A stretch of DNA of 64,000 bases, taken from Coprococcus eutactus. Lineage in GTDB: Bacteria; Bacillota; Clostridia; Lachnospirales; Lachnospiraceae. The notes beneath the pieces are model-generated. The model had not been told where the DNA came from. It was given only the letters and a program-made list of their open reading frames with translations, and searched no databases. Of this stretch, positions 48,301 to 56,267 are shown piece after piece; position 1 is the stretch's first letter; each line of letters begins with the position of its first letter. Where the stretch lies: positions 1,534,001-1,598,000 of the forward strand of contig NZ_CP102278.1 of NCBI RefSeq assembly GCF_025149915.1, given 5' to 3'. The translations under genes and the position numbers were made by a program.

Positions 48301-50544
48301 TCCGATGGTCTGTCCCCAGATTTCTTCTGACTGGCCGTTCTGCAGGAGATATGCAACCTCGCCGTTCTTATATTGTTCTGTTGTTTTACCTTCTACATTT
48401 TCGTATTTTCCGGTAATGTCACCATATGCATACTTGTCTCCGATCGAATCCCCGGCATAAACGGTACTGTCATAATAGCAGTTTTTGATATCCCCTTTGC
48501 CATCAATATCTTCTCCACATATACCTCCAATCTTATCACCACTTCCAGAAACCGCACCCGTACTGTTGCAGTATGATATTCCGCTAAAATTAGCCCCGCA
48601 GATACCGCCTATATATGTTCCTGATCCACGGATATCGCCAGAATTACTGCAGTTTGTGATATTGCTGGCATAACCGCCAGAACCACTATTTCCACATATC
48701 CCGGCAACTCTATAAACGCCGCTCACATTACCTGTGTTATAACAACGTGTGATCGGGCTTGTACTATCACCGCATATACCGCCTACATAAGTATCACCAT
48801 TAACCACACCTGTATTATCACAGTCAGAAATCGTTCCTCTGTAAGTACTTCCGCATATACCACCAATCCCCAAATGAGAATTACCGGTTGTCCCATTGAT
48901 GGTGCCTGCATTATGGCAGTTTACGACCGTTCCAAGGTGGCTCTTTCCGCATATACCTCCAACATCGGTAGCGCCACTGAAATATGAATCTAAAATACTT
49001 ACATTGTAAATCTTGCCATCTTCAATACAGCCGAACAAACCTATAGACCGATCATCGTCCTTTTTTAAATATAAGCCGCTGATCGTGTGGTTTTGCCCGT
49101 CAAATTTGCCACTGTATGGAGCAGCAAATGGCACATGGTTTTTTCCGTAATAAAATGTTCCGATAGGTATCCAGTCTCTATACGTTCCTTCATTTAATGT
49201 GCCATCTGATTTCAGAACATTTTCATTTACAACAATATCATCTGTAAGAACTACATTTATTTTTCCGTATGTATCGTTGTTATTGAGCACTTTATCGCTA
49301 AACCAATACAGTTCACCTGCATTTCCAATCTCATACACCTTGTCCTTACTATCATCATTGTCGATATCATACTTGTCCGTAGTGAGTACTGCCGGCTGGT
49401 ACGCGTCGCAATCTGTACAAAATCCCTGCGAATTATAATTGTGTGATTTCGTTTCTTTAGTCATATATCCAATCGGACAGTCTTTGCATGCTACTCCTTT
49501 TGTATGTTCTTTGTCATCTTGCCAAATATATGTAATATTACCGTTTGTATTATGTTTGTGTTCAGCTCCATCTATCAGAATTGTGGCTCCATCTTTAACA
49601 ATAAGCTTGTCCAGATTGGCGATACTTGCACTACTCTCAAATTCTATGCTTTCTCCACTTGCAATCGTTAAATCTTCTTTTAAAGCGGCTTTACCATATA
49701 CATATGTTTTCGTTACATCATCACCGGTCTCAATGTCGTTCCATTGCTTTGTGATGACAGAGTTGCTGAAGTCACAATCACTTAATACAGGTTCTTGACA
49801 GGCTAAAGCACGGCTAACCACAATCTGGCTTCCTGATACATTAATTTGTTGATTTGATCTAAATACCACACCTTCTTCTCGTTCTGTTGTTGCTTTCGCT
49901 TCAACATAACTGTCTACTATATTAATTTTATCACCACTAATTACGTTTGAATGATCCTCCTCATTTGCTACCACATAGCTATTTTCAATCGTTAAGCTGC
50001 CACTACATTCAATTGGGGAAGTCTCCAGCGTTGCTCCTATAATTTTTAAATTATTATTATTTAAGCCTAAGTCAGCTACACTGATACTTCCACAACTTAG
50101 ACTTCCATTATGATTGTTACCATTTATTTCTAATGTAGGCACAATTCCGCTTTCTGTTAAAATACTTTGAATCACCATATCTGATCTCATAGTATTTGTT
50201 CCGGATAACATAATCGAAAGATCACCGTTCTGAATCGTAATGTTTCCAGAAATAGACGCATTTTCCAGTACAAGCTGATTCCTCGTGATGTCATAGTACC
50301 AATTGGTTCCCTGATATATCGTGTCATCATTACCAGAAACTCCATCATCTTGAAATTCCCCATTATCAATAAGACGTGTTGAGCCCATCAATAAATATTC
50401 GGGTATTTTTTCCGTTGTAGTCTCCTCTGCCTTAGCATTCATCACTCCCCAGCCGCTTACACCCATCACCGGCGCAGGCGACGTAACCACCGCTGCAGCA
50501 AGCGCAATTATAATTCCCTTCTTAAATATTAATCCCTTTCTCAT
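45334..50544 (-). CDS. Giant secreted surface protein with GLUG and leucine-rich repeats
   Basis: A 1736-residue protein with a clear signal peptide (FKKGIIIALAAAVVTSPAPV). Parts in order: a beta-helix-like N-terminal region (~60-330); GLUG repeats at ~480-715 (units like VGGICGKSHLGTVVNCHNAG); a second beta-helix stretch; Ig-like MBG-type modules (~1090-1480; TITDVMGGNYDIN); and BspA-type LRR_5 repeats at the C-terminus (ALKNATIGNNVTSIGSNAF). Five or more C-x2-C knuckles (CTDCDA, CKDCPI, CRYCGE, CSICGD, CTVCKA) are spread along it. No LPXTG anchor or membrane helix is seen. It is probably an adhesin or glycan-binding protein. A TetR gene is 28 bp upstream and likely co-transcribed. Confidence 0.9.
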   Translation of the reverse strand: MRKGLIFKKGIIIALAAAVVTSPAPVMGVSGWGVMNAKAEETTTEKIPEYLLMGSTRLIDNGEFQDDGVSGNDDTIYQGTNWYYDITRNQLVLENASISGNITIQNGDLSIMLSGTNTMRSDMVIQSILTESGIVPTLEINGNNHNGSLSCGSISVADLGLNNNNLKIIGATLETSPIECSGSLTIENSYVVANEEDHSNVISGDKINIVDSYVEAKATTEREEGVVFRSNQQINVSGSQIVVSRALACQEPVLSDCDFSNSVITKQWNDIETGDDVTKTYVYGKAALKEDLTIASGESIEFESSASIANLDKLIVKDGATILIDGAEHKHNTNGNITYIWQDDKEHTKGVACKDCPIGYMTKETKSHNYNSQGFCTDCDAYQPAVLTTDKYDIDNDDSKDKVYEIGNAGELYWFSDKVLNNNDTYGKINVVLTDDIVVNENVLKSDGTLNEGTYRDWIPIGTFYYGKNHVPFAAPYSGKFDGQNHTISGLYLKKDDDRSIGLFGCIEDGKIYNVSILDSYFSGATDVGGICGKSHLGTVVNCHNAGTINGTTGNSHLGIGGICGSTYRGTISDCDNTGVVNGDTYVGGICGDSTSPITRCYNTGNVSGVYRVAGICGNSGSGGYASNITNCSNSGDIRGSGTYIGGICGANFSGISYCNSTGAVSGSGDKIGGICGEDIDGKGDIKNCYYDSTVYAGDSIGDKYAYGDITGKYENVEGKTTEQYKNGEVAYLLQNGQSEEIWGQTIGTDTYPVLRGAKVYKSITYIGCNDSSDVVSVSYSNEKKDVFGKHNFEDGICRYCGEKLAATVTKGDETLSCVSLPEAIGYAEKMPGSVVTVMEDTNTALDINNPDSDFTIDINGHKIDDINVNNGKITIIASKTGGYVKGELDIQKDSTVTIGDVKISGTIYTTGQLILNGGDIYRIILADETIKLYFDNSDIKINEGIYLFGAYGEEIIINAEPHNVIPIVLDGISVQQGAAYAVAGDGIALKSDWFNVSSNDSIIDLSTSIEDNKLRIVALLNDKVYAELDENKNITYSGSELKPSVKVYYNRNYMSSVQLKEGLDYNVTYSDNINTGTATAIVTGIGAYSGTKKVTFTIEPKKISSPTFDGLKPEYTYTGQKVEPEFALMDGDTVIPSSEYEVSYSDNTEVGTAAITITDVMGGNYDINCKAEFDIVKADPVISELPVADPISYDPHKTLNEASISGGAVIGVSGENITGTWSWADDSAVPAVDVTDYDVVFTPDEQEHYNPVSGTVQVNVSKADVNVVDLPVASAITYGDDLAKAVISGGRVSFDGIDQVEIPGTFAWKDESIKPFVSDSDKTLYTVVFTPADSVNYNTAEAEITVNVSKATMPNLLLSVDNTNKTVGSIALPGDWTWLDADDKTAIKAGGSVEATAVYVGDDKENYDSTELKITIYRAACSEGKTVKYTLKGEKAPTCTKAGTGHTECSICGDVMSTGVYVKELGHKWNSGRVTRKPTYTATGVKTFTCTVCKATKIGSIAKLATTDISKKTSKITVSGIENKIYNGKVHTQKSLVVKAGAKTLRLNKDYTVTYSKNKAVGKASVIIRGKNAYSGKITKTFAIVKAAKGKTYTVGKFKYTITGAKTDGTGTVAIAGTTYSRSDKKFASLTIADTVIIGDVRFKITSVSANAFSRYTALKNATIGNNVTSIGSNAFLSCKNLKKMTIKSAKLKSVGAKAFSGTYSKITFAVPRNKATAYKKLIKKGSPSAKAIYK

Positions 50545-50572
50545 ATCATTCCCCCGTTTCTATTTAACTCTG

Positions 50573-51226
50573 TTATTTTATCCCTTTAGTTGCGTAATCA
50601 ATTATCATCTCCTTGATCATTATCAGCTCGTCCGTGTAATCCTTGTTGTCGTCCGATCCCCATATGAACCCCTCCGCATAGTGGGCGCAGGCTGTCATCA
50701 TAGAATGAACGGTGACACGCATGAATTCGGCTTCTGGTATGTCTGTCCGGATAGTTTTGTCCACCCTCGCTTTCTCGTACATCATGTGAAGTCTGGTATC
50801 CACCGAATACAGTGAGCTGTGAAAATCTACAAGCTGATCATTGTTCTTGCCCTCATTGGTTACATAGTAGTTGAAGTTATCGTTGTACTTCAGCAGCGCC
50901 TTGTGGTTCTGATACATGTCTATGTAACTGTCCATGGTAAATCTCAGTCTGTCTATGGCAGGTATGTCATGTACAGACGATATAGGTCTTTTCGCGTCCA
51001 GGCCATCCAGATATCTTTTCCACTGATCAGCACATACCGCTATGACCAGCTCAAGCTTACTTGGATAATACCTGAACAATGTAGCCCTTCCCACGTCGGC
51101 AGCCCTTGCGATATCTCCCATACTCACCGCCTCTATCTTCTTGTCTACGAACAGCTCAAATGCAACATCAAGGATCTTTCTATTGCGCTCATCCATTTCC
51201 TCTTTTAGTTTTTCCGGATCTCTCAT
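50573..51226 (-). CDS. TetR family transcriptional regulator
   Basis: A 217-residue regulator. The N-terminal helix-turn-helix is MGDIARAADVGRATLFRYYP (~residues 36-55); the rest is a helical ligand domain with no close known match. The ATG at 51226 has only a distant GGAG. It precedes the giant surface-protein gene by 28 bp on the same strand, with no terminator between, so the two are probably one transcript and TetR may regulate both. The ligand is unknown. Confidence 0.9.
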   Translation of the reverse strand: MRDPEKLKEEMDERNRKILDVAFELFVDKKIEAVSMGDIARAADVGRATLFRYYPSKLELVIAVCADQWKRYLDGLDAKRPISSVHDIPAIDRLRFTMDSYIDMYQNHKALLKYNDNFNYYVTNEGKNNDQLVDFHSSLYSVDTRLHMMYEKARVDKTIRTDIPEAEFMRVTVHSMMTACAHYAEGFIWGSDDNKDYTDELIMIKEMIIDYATKGIK

Positions 51227-51263
51227 ATATTACTTTACACTCCAAAATTACATTATGATACTC

Positions 51264-51309
51264 CCTGTCTCACAATAAATATTTTACAGGACTATCTTAT
51301 GTCAGTCAA
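51264..51309 (-). promoter_or_regulatory. Promoter and possible operator of the tetR-surface protein operon
   Basis: TTGACT (51304-51309) and TAAAAT (51281-51286) with a 17-bp spacer lie 55 bases before tetR. A short dyad, CCTGT and ACAGG (51264-51268 and 51286-51290), overlaps the -10 and could be an operator; the arms are only 5 bp, so this part is weak. Confidence 0.55.
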
Positions 51310-51310
51310 C

Positions 51311-51370
51311 AAAAATCCCAGAAGTCACATTTCGAATCACATTTCGATAGTAAGTAACTTCTGGGATTTC
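51311..51370 (-). terminator. Terminator after dpaB with tandem repeat in its loop
   Basis: A perfect 13-bp stem (AAATCCCAGAAGT at 51313-51325 with ACTTCTGGGATTT at 51357-51369) is followed on the minus strand by TTTTTG. The 31-nt loop holds two tandem copies of TCACATTTCGA. It lies between the dpaB gene and the tetR promoter. Confidence 0.7.
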
Positions 51371-51486
51371 GTATTATATTATATTTTTATCAATCTGCCA
51401 AAATCAGCATTCTTTCCTCAATCAAATGATTGAAGTCTGATTTCATTTTTTCAGGTATATAAGATTCGTCACACATTCCTTACACA

Positions 51487-51548
51487 TTACACCCGATGAG
51501 GTATAATAATCGTAATAAGTAACAAAAATTATACCCCATCGGGTGTAC
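51487..51548 (-). repeat. 19-bp inverted repeat just after dpaB
   Basis: ACACCCGATGAGGTATAAT (51489-51507) pairs with ATTATACCCCATCGGGTGT (51528-51546). The one mismatch is a G-U pair in minus-strand RNA. The 20-nt loop is AT-rich. No T run follows, so it may be an RNA-stabilising stem, a weak terminator, or a protein site. It starts 7 bp past the dpaB stop. Confidence 0.5.
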
Positions 51549-51552
51549 AAAA

Positions 51553-52134
51553 CTATTTTATGAGCACAGGCTGTATCTGTCTTCCCTCAAGAGCCTCCTC
51601 TATGGTGGCTGGGATGAGATCAAGTCTGCTTATGAGCGAATTTGGCTTCTTCACACAGTTATCCTGTTCAAATGGAACAAAATAAATATTTTTCATGTTC
51701 ATGAGCTGACCGATGTTCTTGAAGTTCATACCCATGGCATCATTTGTCGAAACCGATATGATGAGCGGCTTGTTGTTCCTCAGATGTGCCTTCGCAGCCA
51801 TGAGAACCGATGTGTCAGTTATTCCATTTGTCAGCTTGGCTATGGTGTTGCCGGTACAAGGTGCTATGACCAGCGCATCAAGATATGCCTTGGGACCTAT
51901 AGGCTCCGCCTCCTGTATGGTGTAAATACCCTTTCTTCCTGCTATCGTCTCAACGTCATTTACGAATTTGTCAGCTTTCCCGAATCTCGTATCGTACTCT
52001 GCGGAGTGAGGCGAGAATATCGGATACACATTTATTCCCATCTCAACCATTTTCTTTATTTCTATCTTAATCTTATCAAAGGTACAAAATGAACCGGTTA
52101 TAGCCAAACCAACATTGCACTTTGATAAATTCAT
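51553..52134 (-). CDS. spoVFB: Dipicolinate synthase subunit B
   Basis: A 193-residue flavoprotein-fold subunit (GLAITGSFCTFDKIKIEIKK; APCTGNTIAKLTNGITDTS). With subunit A it makes dipicolinic acid, the calcium chelate of the spore core, in the mother cell. AGGAGATAATAAAAC precedes the ATG. It follows subunit A by 13 bp. Presence of both subunits indicates an endospore former. Confidence 0.95.
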   Translation of the reverse strand: MNLSKCNVGLAITGSFCTFDKIKIEIKKMVEMGINVYPIFSPHSAEYDTRFGKADKFVNDVETIAGRKGIYTIQEAEPIGPKAYLDALVIAPCTGNTIAKLTNGITDTSVLMAAKAHLRNNKPLIISVSTNDAMGMNFKNIGQLMNMKNIYFVPFEQDNCVKKPNSLISRLDLIPATIEEALEGRQIQPVLIK

Positions 52135-52147
52135 GTTTTATTATCTC

Positions 52148-53068
52148 CTATTTATTAAAGTCCGATACCACCTTTATGGCAGCATCTGCAAGAATGATTC
52201 CCGATGACTTTGGCGAGAGTTTTCCGGGAATTCCCAAACTGTGTCTGTAAGGTATTTCGTGCTCCTTACAATATTCAAAATCCACTCCGCCTGGCATTGA
52301 TGCAATGTCTATTACCACTGCCCCTTTACAAAGCTGTGATAATATGTCATCGCACACAACCCTTGCAGGCACTGTGTTAAAGCAGAAATCCACCTCTGAA
52401 AGAACGTGACTGTATATCGGTATGTCCTCAAATGACATTACCTTATATCCACACAGCGCCGCGTCATTTCTCTGCTTTGGTCGTCTTGCCATGATGATGA
52501 CATCAGCTCCCCACGCAGCAAGTCTCTTTGCCAGCGGCTTCGCGCATTTGCCAAATCCCGTCACAAGGCAGAGGCTGCCATCAATATTTACATCAGACAG
52601 CGATTCAGCATCACATATAGCTCCCTCCGCTGTGACTATGGCATTCTTTTCAGCCACCTCATCATCAGCGAGATAATCAAATACATAAGGACCTGATCCA
52701 TTTTCATCTGGCATATATTTGTCGATACCTCCGCCAAACACCATATCAAATTCACCGCTGCACTCAAGAACACTGCTGACCGTGAGAAGGGTTCTTCCAT
52801 TTATGAATTCGCCATCCCTTGATACAGGAACCGGAAGTACGATTGCCTTAAGTCCTGTTCCGGATGGTGATGCGCATTCCCCTTCTATAAGTCTTCTAAA
52901 TCCTACTCCGGACGCCCCGGATATGATGGTGACTGGCGAATGTCTGAGCAGATCGGCATCATATGGATCAAAATGAAACACATTGTATCCTTTTTCAGCC
53001 AGTGTCAGTGACATATAACAGCTTCTTCTGTCACCGCCAACCACATAGTATACACAATCCATATCCAT
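52148..53068 (-). CDS. spoVFA: Dipicolinate synthase subunit A
   Basis: A 306-residue NAD(P)-dependent subunit. The N-terminal domain has VGGDRRSCYMSLTLAEKGYN and the Rossmann domain LVTGFGKCAKPLAKRLAAWG near residue 160; the C-terminus ends PGKLSPKSSGIILADA. It converts a tetrahydrodipicolinate-type precursor to dipicolinic acid with subunit B. The start is 53068 or the ATG two codons later; neither has a strong binding site. It follows the carboxypeptidase by 60 bp, so the three may form one sporulation operon. Confidence 0.95.
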   Translation of the reverse strand: MDMDCVYYVVGGDRRSCYMSLTLAEKGYNVFHFDPYDADLLRHSPVTIISGASGVGFRRLIEGECASPSGTGLKAIVLPVPVSRDGEFINGRTLLTVSSVLECSGEFDMVFGGGIDKYMPDENGSGPYVFDYLADDEVAEKNAIVTAEGAICDAESLSDVNIDGSLCLVTGFGKCAKPLAKRLAAWGADVIIMARRPKQRNDAALCGYKVMSFEDIPIYSHVLSEVDFCFNTVPARVVCDDILSQLCKGAVVIDIASMPGGVDFEYCKEHEIPYRHSLGIPGKLSPKSSGIILADAAIKVVSDFNK

Positions 53069-53128
53069 ACTCTAATGCACCGCCCTTATATCATTGATAA
53101 TTTAATATATGCCTGATAAGATCAAATG

Positions 53129-54406
53129 TTACATCGCCGCACGTCTGAGAACCAGTAATATTTCATCCATAAAACAAACGTCAGTTTTCTTTTCCGCCGC
53201 CGTGACCGGAACAATATCAATAAGCTTCCTTCCTCTGTACACAAACAGACTTCCTACAACTTCCCCAGTGTACACCGGAGCTTTGACTGAATCTGCAACA
53301 TTGTACACATATCGTATGTCATCGACCTTTCCCTCTGTATCACCGGCTTCCGCTACGATCCCCGACAGATTACACTTTGTGCAGATGTTTCCCGGCTTTG
53401 CCGATTTGGATGAATAATTTACAGTAACATTCGGAGATTCAGGAGCACTCAGCTCTGTATATTGCGCATGTTCTCCCGCATATGACAACAGAGTTTTTGA
53501 ATCCTTCCATTTATAAGTCTTGTTGCCCGGCCAGCCACATCCTAGAAGCGACCATATATATGTATGTCCATTCTTATTTGCCGCACCCACATAGCAATAT
53601 CCTGCATCGCAGGTAAATCCGGTCTTCCCGGACAGAGCTTCACTTGACATATTGAGAAACGCGTTGTGATTTACACATGAAAAAGTCCTGCTGCCACTTT
53701 TCTCGGAAAATGTATGTGATGACGACTGGGTGATCTTCAGGAACATATCTCTTTCGGGCGATACAAGAATACAATATCTCATTATCCGAGCCAGATCATC
53801 CGCCGATGTCCCATGCCCCCCTGATTCATCCTGCGCGTCAAGTCCATTTGGCGTTATAAAGTATGTAGAATGACAACCTATCTCTCTTGCCTTCCGATTC
53901 ATCATATCTGCAAATACTTCCATGGAGCCTCCTATGTGCTCAGCGATCATTACTGCGGTATCATTGTAGCTCTCAAGCATCATGGCGTATAACATATCCT
54001 CCAATGTATAACTTTCCCCCTCCTGGGCTCCTAGTCTTACTTCCGGCTGCTTTGCAGCATATGATGAAACTGCCACCGTATCCTCCAGGTTCCCACATTC
54101 CAGGGCAAGTATGCATGTAAGTATTTTTGTTGTACTTGCATTCGGTCTGTGCGCGTCTGCATTCTTTTCATATAGAATATCTCCGGTCTCCCCATCTATA
54201 AGAACTGCATTTTTAGCATATAACTGCAGATCTCCATCCGTCGCGGAAACTTCTGCAATTTCAGTCCCATTCATAGTTTTATTATCAACGCAACTTGTCG
54301 ATGCTGTTGTATCCTGCTGCATCCCGCATATGGCCACTCCGAGTATCACAGCCATGATCACTATACATGTCATGATATTTATTTTTCCATCTGTCAGCCT
54401 ATACAT
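53129..54406 (-). CDS. D-alanyl-D-alanine carboxypeptidase, sporulation-linked PBP5 type
   Basis: A 425-residue membrane-anchored or secreted serine peptidase. After an N-terminal membrane helix (MTCIVIMAVILGVAICG), the motifs are STTK (in NASTTKILTCILALE), SYN (in MLESYNDTAVMIA) and KTG (in LSGKTGFTCDAGYCY). A 12-bp inverted repeat lies just before its ribosome binding site. The place next to dpaA-dpaB suggests a role in spore cortex, like DacB/DacF of Bacillus, which is inference. The earlier carboxypeptidase at 31.3 kb is probably the vegetative one. Confidence 0.9.
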   Translation of the reverse strand: MYRLTDGKINIMTCIVIMAVILGVAICGMQQDTTASTSCVDNKTMNGTEIAEVSATDGDLQLYAKNAVLIDGETGDILYEKNADAHRPNASTTKILTCILALECGNLEDTVAVSSYAAKQPEVRLGAQEGESYTLEDMLYAMMLESYNDTAVMIAEHIGGSMEVFADMMNRKAREIGCHSTYFITPNGLDAQDESGGHGTSADDLARIMRYCILVSPERDMFLKITQSSSHTFSEKSGSRTFSCVNHNAFLNMSSEALSGKTGFTCDAGYCYVGAANKNGHTYIWSLLGCGWPGNKTYKWKDSKTLLSYAGEHAQYTELSAPESPNVTVNYSSKSAKPGNICTKCNLSGIVAEAGDTEGKVDDIRYVYNVADSVKAPVYTGEVVGSLFVYRGRKLIDIVPVTAAEKKTDVCFMDEILLVLRRAAM

Positions 54407-54414
54407 ATTTTTCC

Positions 54415-54458
54415 TTTTTACTTGGTCTTGATATTATATTATTACAACCAAGTAAAAA
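54415..54458 (-). repeat. 12-bp inverted repeat at the carboxypeptidase leader
   Basis: TTTTTACTTGGT (54415-54426) and ACCAAGTAAAAA (54447-54458) pair perfectly around a 20-nt AT-rich loop. The inner end of the hairpin touches AAGGAAAAAT, the ribosome binding site of the gene at 54406. It may be an operator or a translation-control hairpin. Confidence 0.5.
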
Positions 54459-54503
54459 TAACCGTCTGATGTTACATTTTTTGCATATAGAAGCATAAAT
54501 GCA

Positions 54504-54562
54504 TAAAAATCCATGTACGGCTCTGTGATATATTGTCACCAGCTCACCGTGCATGGATTTTC
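54504..54562 (-). terminator. Terminator of scpA-scpB
   Basis: AAAATCCATGTACGG pairs with CCGTGCATGGATTTT with one G-U pair; on the minus strand TTTTTATG follows. It lies 53 bp past the scpB stop. Confidence 0.75.
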
Positions 54563-54614
54563 TTATATTTATTAATACAATTTATATTTTTATTTTGGTG
54601 CCTAAATATGTACA

Positions 54615-55397
54615 TCAATCCTCAGACGTTGTGTCAACGCTGAGTGTAAAGTCCGCTTCCTCTAAGGCTTCCTTCTTGAAGTCCTCGATCTTATCCGGAC
54701 TTATGACCGGAAGATCGCTTGTTGAAGATACACCAAAGCACCTAAGGAACTCCTCAGTTGTTCCAAACATAATCGGACGTCCCGGCGCATCAAGTCTTCC
54801 GACTTCCTGGACAAGATTGTATTCTATAAGCTTGTTGATGGCGTGCACGCAGGACACACCTCTTATCGCCTCGATCTCAGGTCTTGTGATCGGCTGCTTG
54901 TAGGCTATGATCGACAATGTCTCAAGCACAACATCTGTAAGTGAAAGTTTCTTCGGCGTATTCACTATTTTGGCAAGCACACCGTAGTACTCATTGCGAG
55001 TACAAAGCTGTAGAGATCCATCGAGATCTATGATCTTGATTCCTCTGTCGTTGTTATTGTAATTGAACACAACAGTTTCAAGCTGCTTTACAAGCTTTTT
55101 CTTCTCCATTTCAAGTGCCGCAGCAAGTCTGTCCACAGAAACTGACTCTCCCAATGAAAAAAGAATTGCCTCAAGAGCTGATGTGAGATAATCGTCACTG
55201 TATTCTTTATATTGCGGTTCATCAGATTCAGTATCAGCATCTTCACCGGATATATCAGATGAATTATGCTCTACATTATCAATACCGTCATTTTTATCTC
55301 CCACTGTTTCTTCGACTGTCAAATCTTCAGTTATCATATCTTCAGTTGCCATATCTTCACTCTGTATATTATTATTCTGCAAATCTTCGCTATTCAT
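54615..55397 (-). CDS. scpB: Segregation and condensation protein ScpB with acidic N-terminal extension
   Basis: A 260-residue partner of SMC and ScpA. The winged-helix core starts near residue 65 (YLTSALEAILFSLGESVSVD) and has the family stretch VLETLSIIAYKQPITRPEIE, then GRPIMFGTTEEFLRCFG. The first ~65 residues are acidic and repeat the pattern (A/I)TED. Typical ScpB is ~190 residues, so this extension is extra. GAGGTAGCG precedes the ATG, which lies 16 bp after scpA. Confidence 0.93.
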   Translation of the reverse strand: MNSEDLQNNNIQSEDMATEDMITEDLTVEETVGDKNDGIDNVEHNSSDISGEDADTESDEPQYKEYSDDYLTSALEAILFSLGESVSVDRLAAALEMEKKKLVKQLETVVFNYNNNDRGIKIIDLDGSLQLCTRNEYYGVLAKIVNTPKKLSLTDVVLETLSIIAYKQPITRPEIEAIRGVSCVHAINKLIEYNLVQEVGRLDAPGRPIMFGTTEEFLRCFGVSSTSDLPVISPDKIEDFKKEALEEADFTLSVDTTSED

Positions 55398-55413
55398 CGC
55401 TACCTCATCTCAA

Positions 55414-56172
55414 CTATATTGTATCAAGAGAATCTATGACTATCTCCCCAAATATCTCTTCCTGCTTTATTGTTATAGCACCTATCTTCATAAGCTCCAG
55501 AATCGCAAGAAAAGTAACTATAACATTCATCTTGGAGGCCTGCATCTCAAGCAGAGTTCTGAAATTTATCCCTTCAAGGCCCCTCACCTGTTCTCTGACC
55601 TCAGCCATCTTCTCCTCAAGGGATATCTCCTCCCTCTCGATCTCCTTGAACTTGCTTCGTATCGGATCCACCTTATCCACCTGCTTGCGCATAACGGACT
55701 TGAATATCTCATTCAGCTTCTGCAGATCTATATCAGCCTTTGATATAAGCTCATAAGGATCTACATCCTGTTTTACATTCTTAACCTCTGCAGGGATTGT
55801 AGCCTTCTTGAAAAATGCCTTGTTTCCTTCAAGCTCTAGATCCTTGAGTTCTCCTGCCGCATATTTGTACATCTTGTACTCAAGCAGCCTTCGCACGAGT
55901 TCTTCACGCGGATCCTCCTCATCCTCCTCTGTCTCTTCATCCTTTGGCAGAAGCATACGGGATTTTATCTTGATAAGAGTCGCTGCCATGACTAGGAACT
56001 CACTCATGACATCTAGATCCTCTTCCTCCATATTGTTCACATATTCAAGATATTGCTCCGTGATGGTGACAATAGGTATATCGTATATATTAACTTTATT
56101 CTTCTCTATCAAATGCAAAAGAAGATCCAGCGGGCCCTCAAACACATTTAATTTTACATCTATCGCCGACAT
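55414..56172 (-). CDS. scpA: Segregation and condensation protein ScpA
   Basis: A 252-residue kleisin that links the SMC heads. The N-terminus has VFEGPLDLLLHLIEKNKVNI and AATLIKIKSRMLLP; the C-terminal winged helix ends FLAILELMKIGAITIKQEE. The ATG at 56172 is preferred to a GTG two codons earlier because AGAGG lies 8 bases upstream. It is first in the scpA-scpB pair. SMC itself is encoded 44 kb away in this window. Confidence 0.95.
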   Translation of the reverse strand: MSAIDVKLNVFEGPLDLLLHLIEKNKVNIYDIPIVTITEQYLEYVNNMEEEDLDVMSEFLVMAATLIKIKSRMLLPKDEETEEDEEDPREELVRRLLEYKMYKYAAGELKDLELEGNKAFFKKATIPAEVKNVKQDVDPYELISKADIDLQKLNEIFKSVMRKQVDKVDPIRSKFKEIEREEISLEEKMAEVREQVRGLEGINFRTLLEMQASKMNVIVTFLAILELMKIGAITIKQEEIFGEIVIDSLDTI

Positions 56173-56267
56173 ATTCACGTCCTCTTTCGTTTTCCCATAA
56201 CTAAAATGCCCAAGGCATCCCCGGACACCTTAGACATTTTAACATAGCAGAGTATAAATATGCAATC

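Noticed and set aside
51489..51507. TATAAT in the inverted repeat after dpaB as a plus-strand promoter
   Set aside because: TTACAC lies 16 bp upstream, but no plus-strand gene follows; the signal is better explained by the inverted repeat itself.
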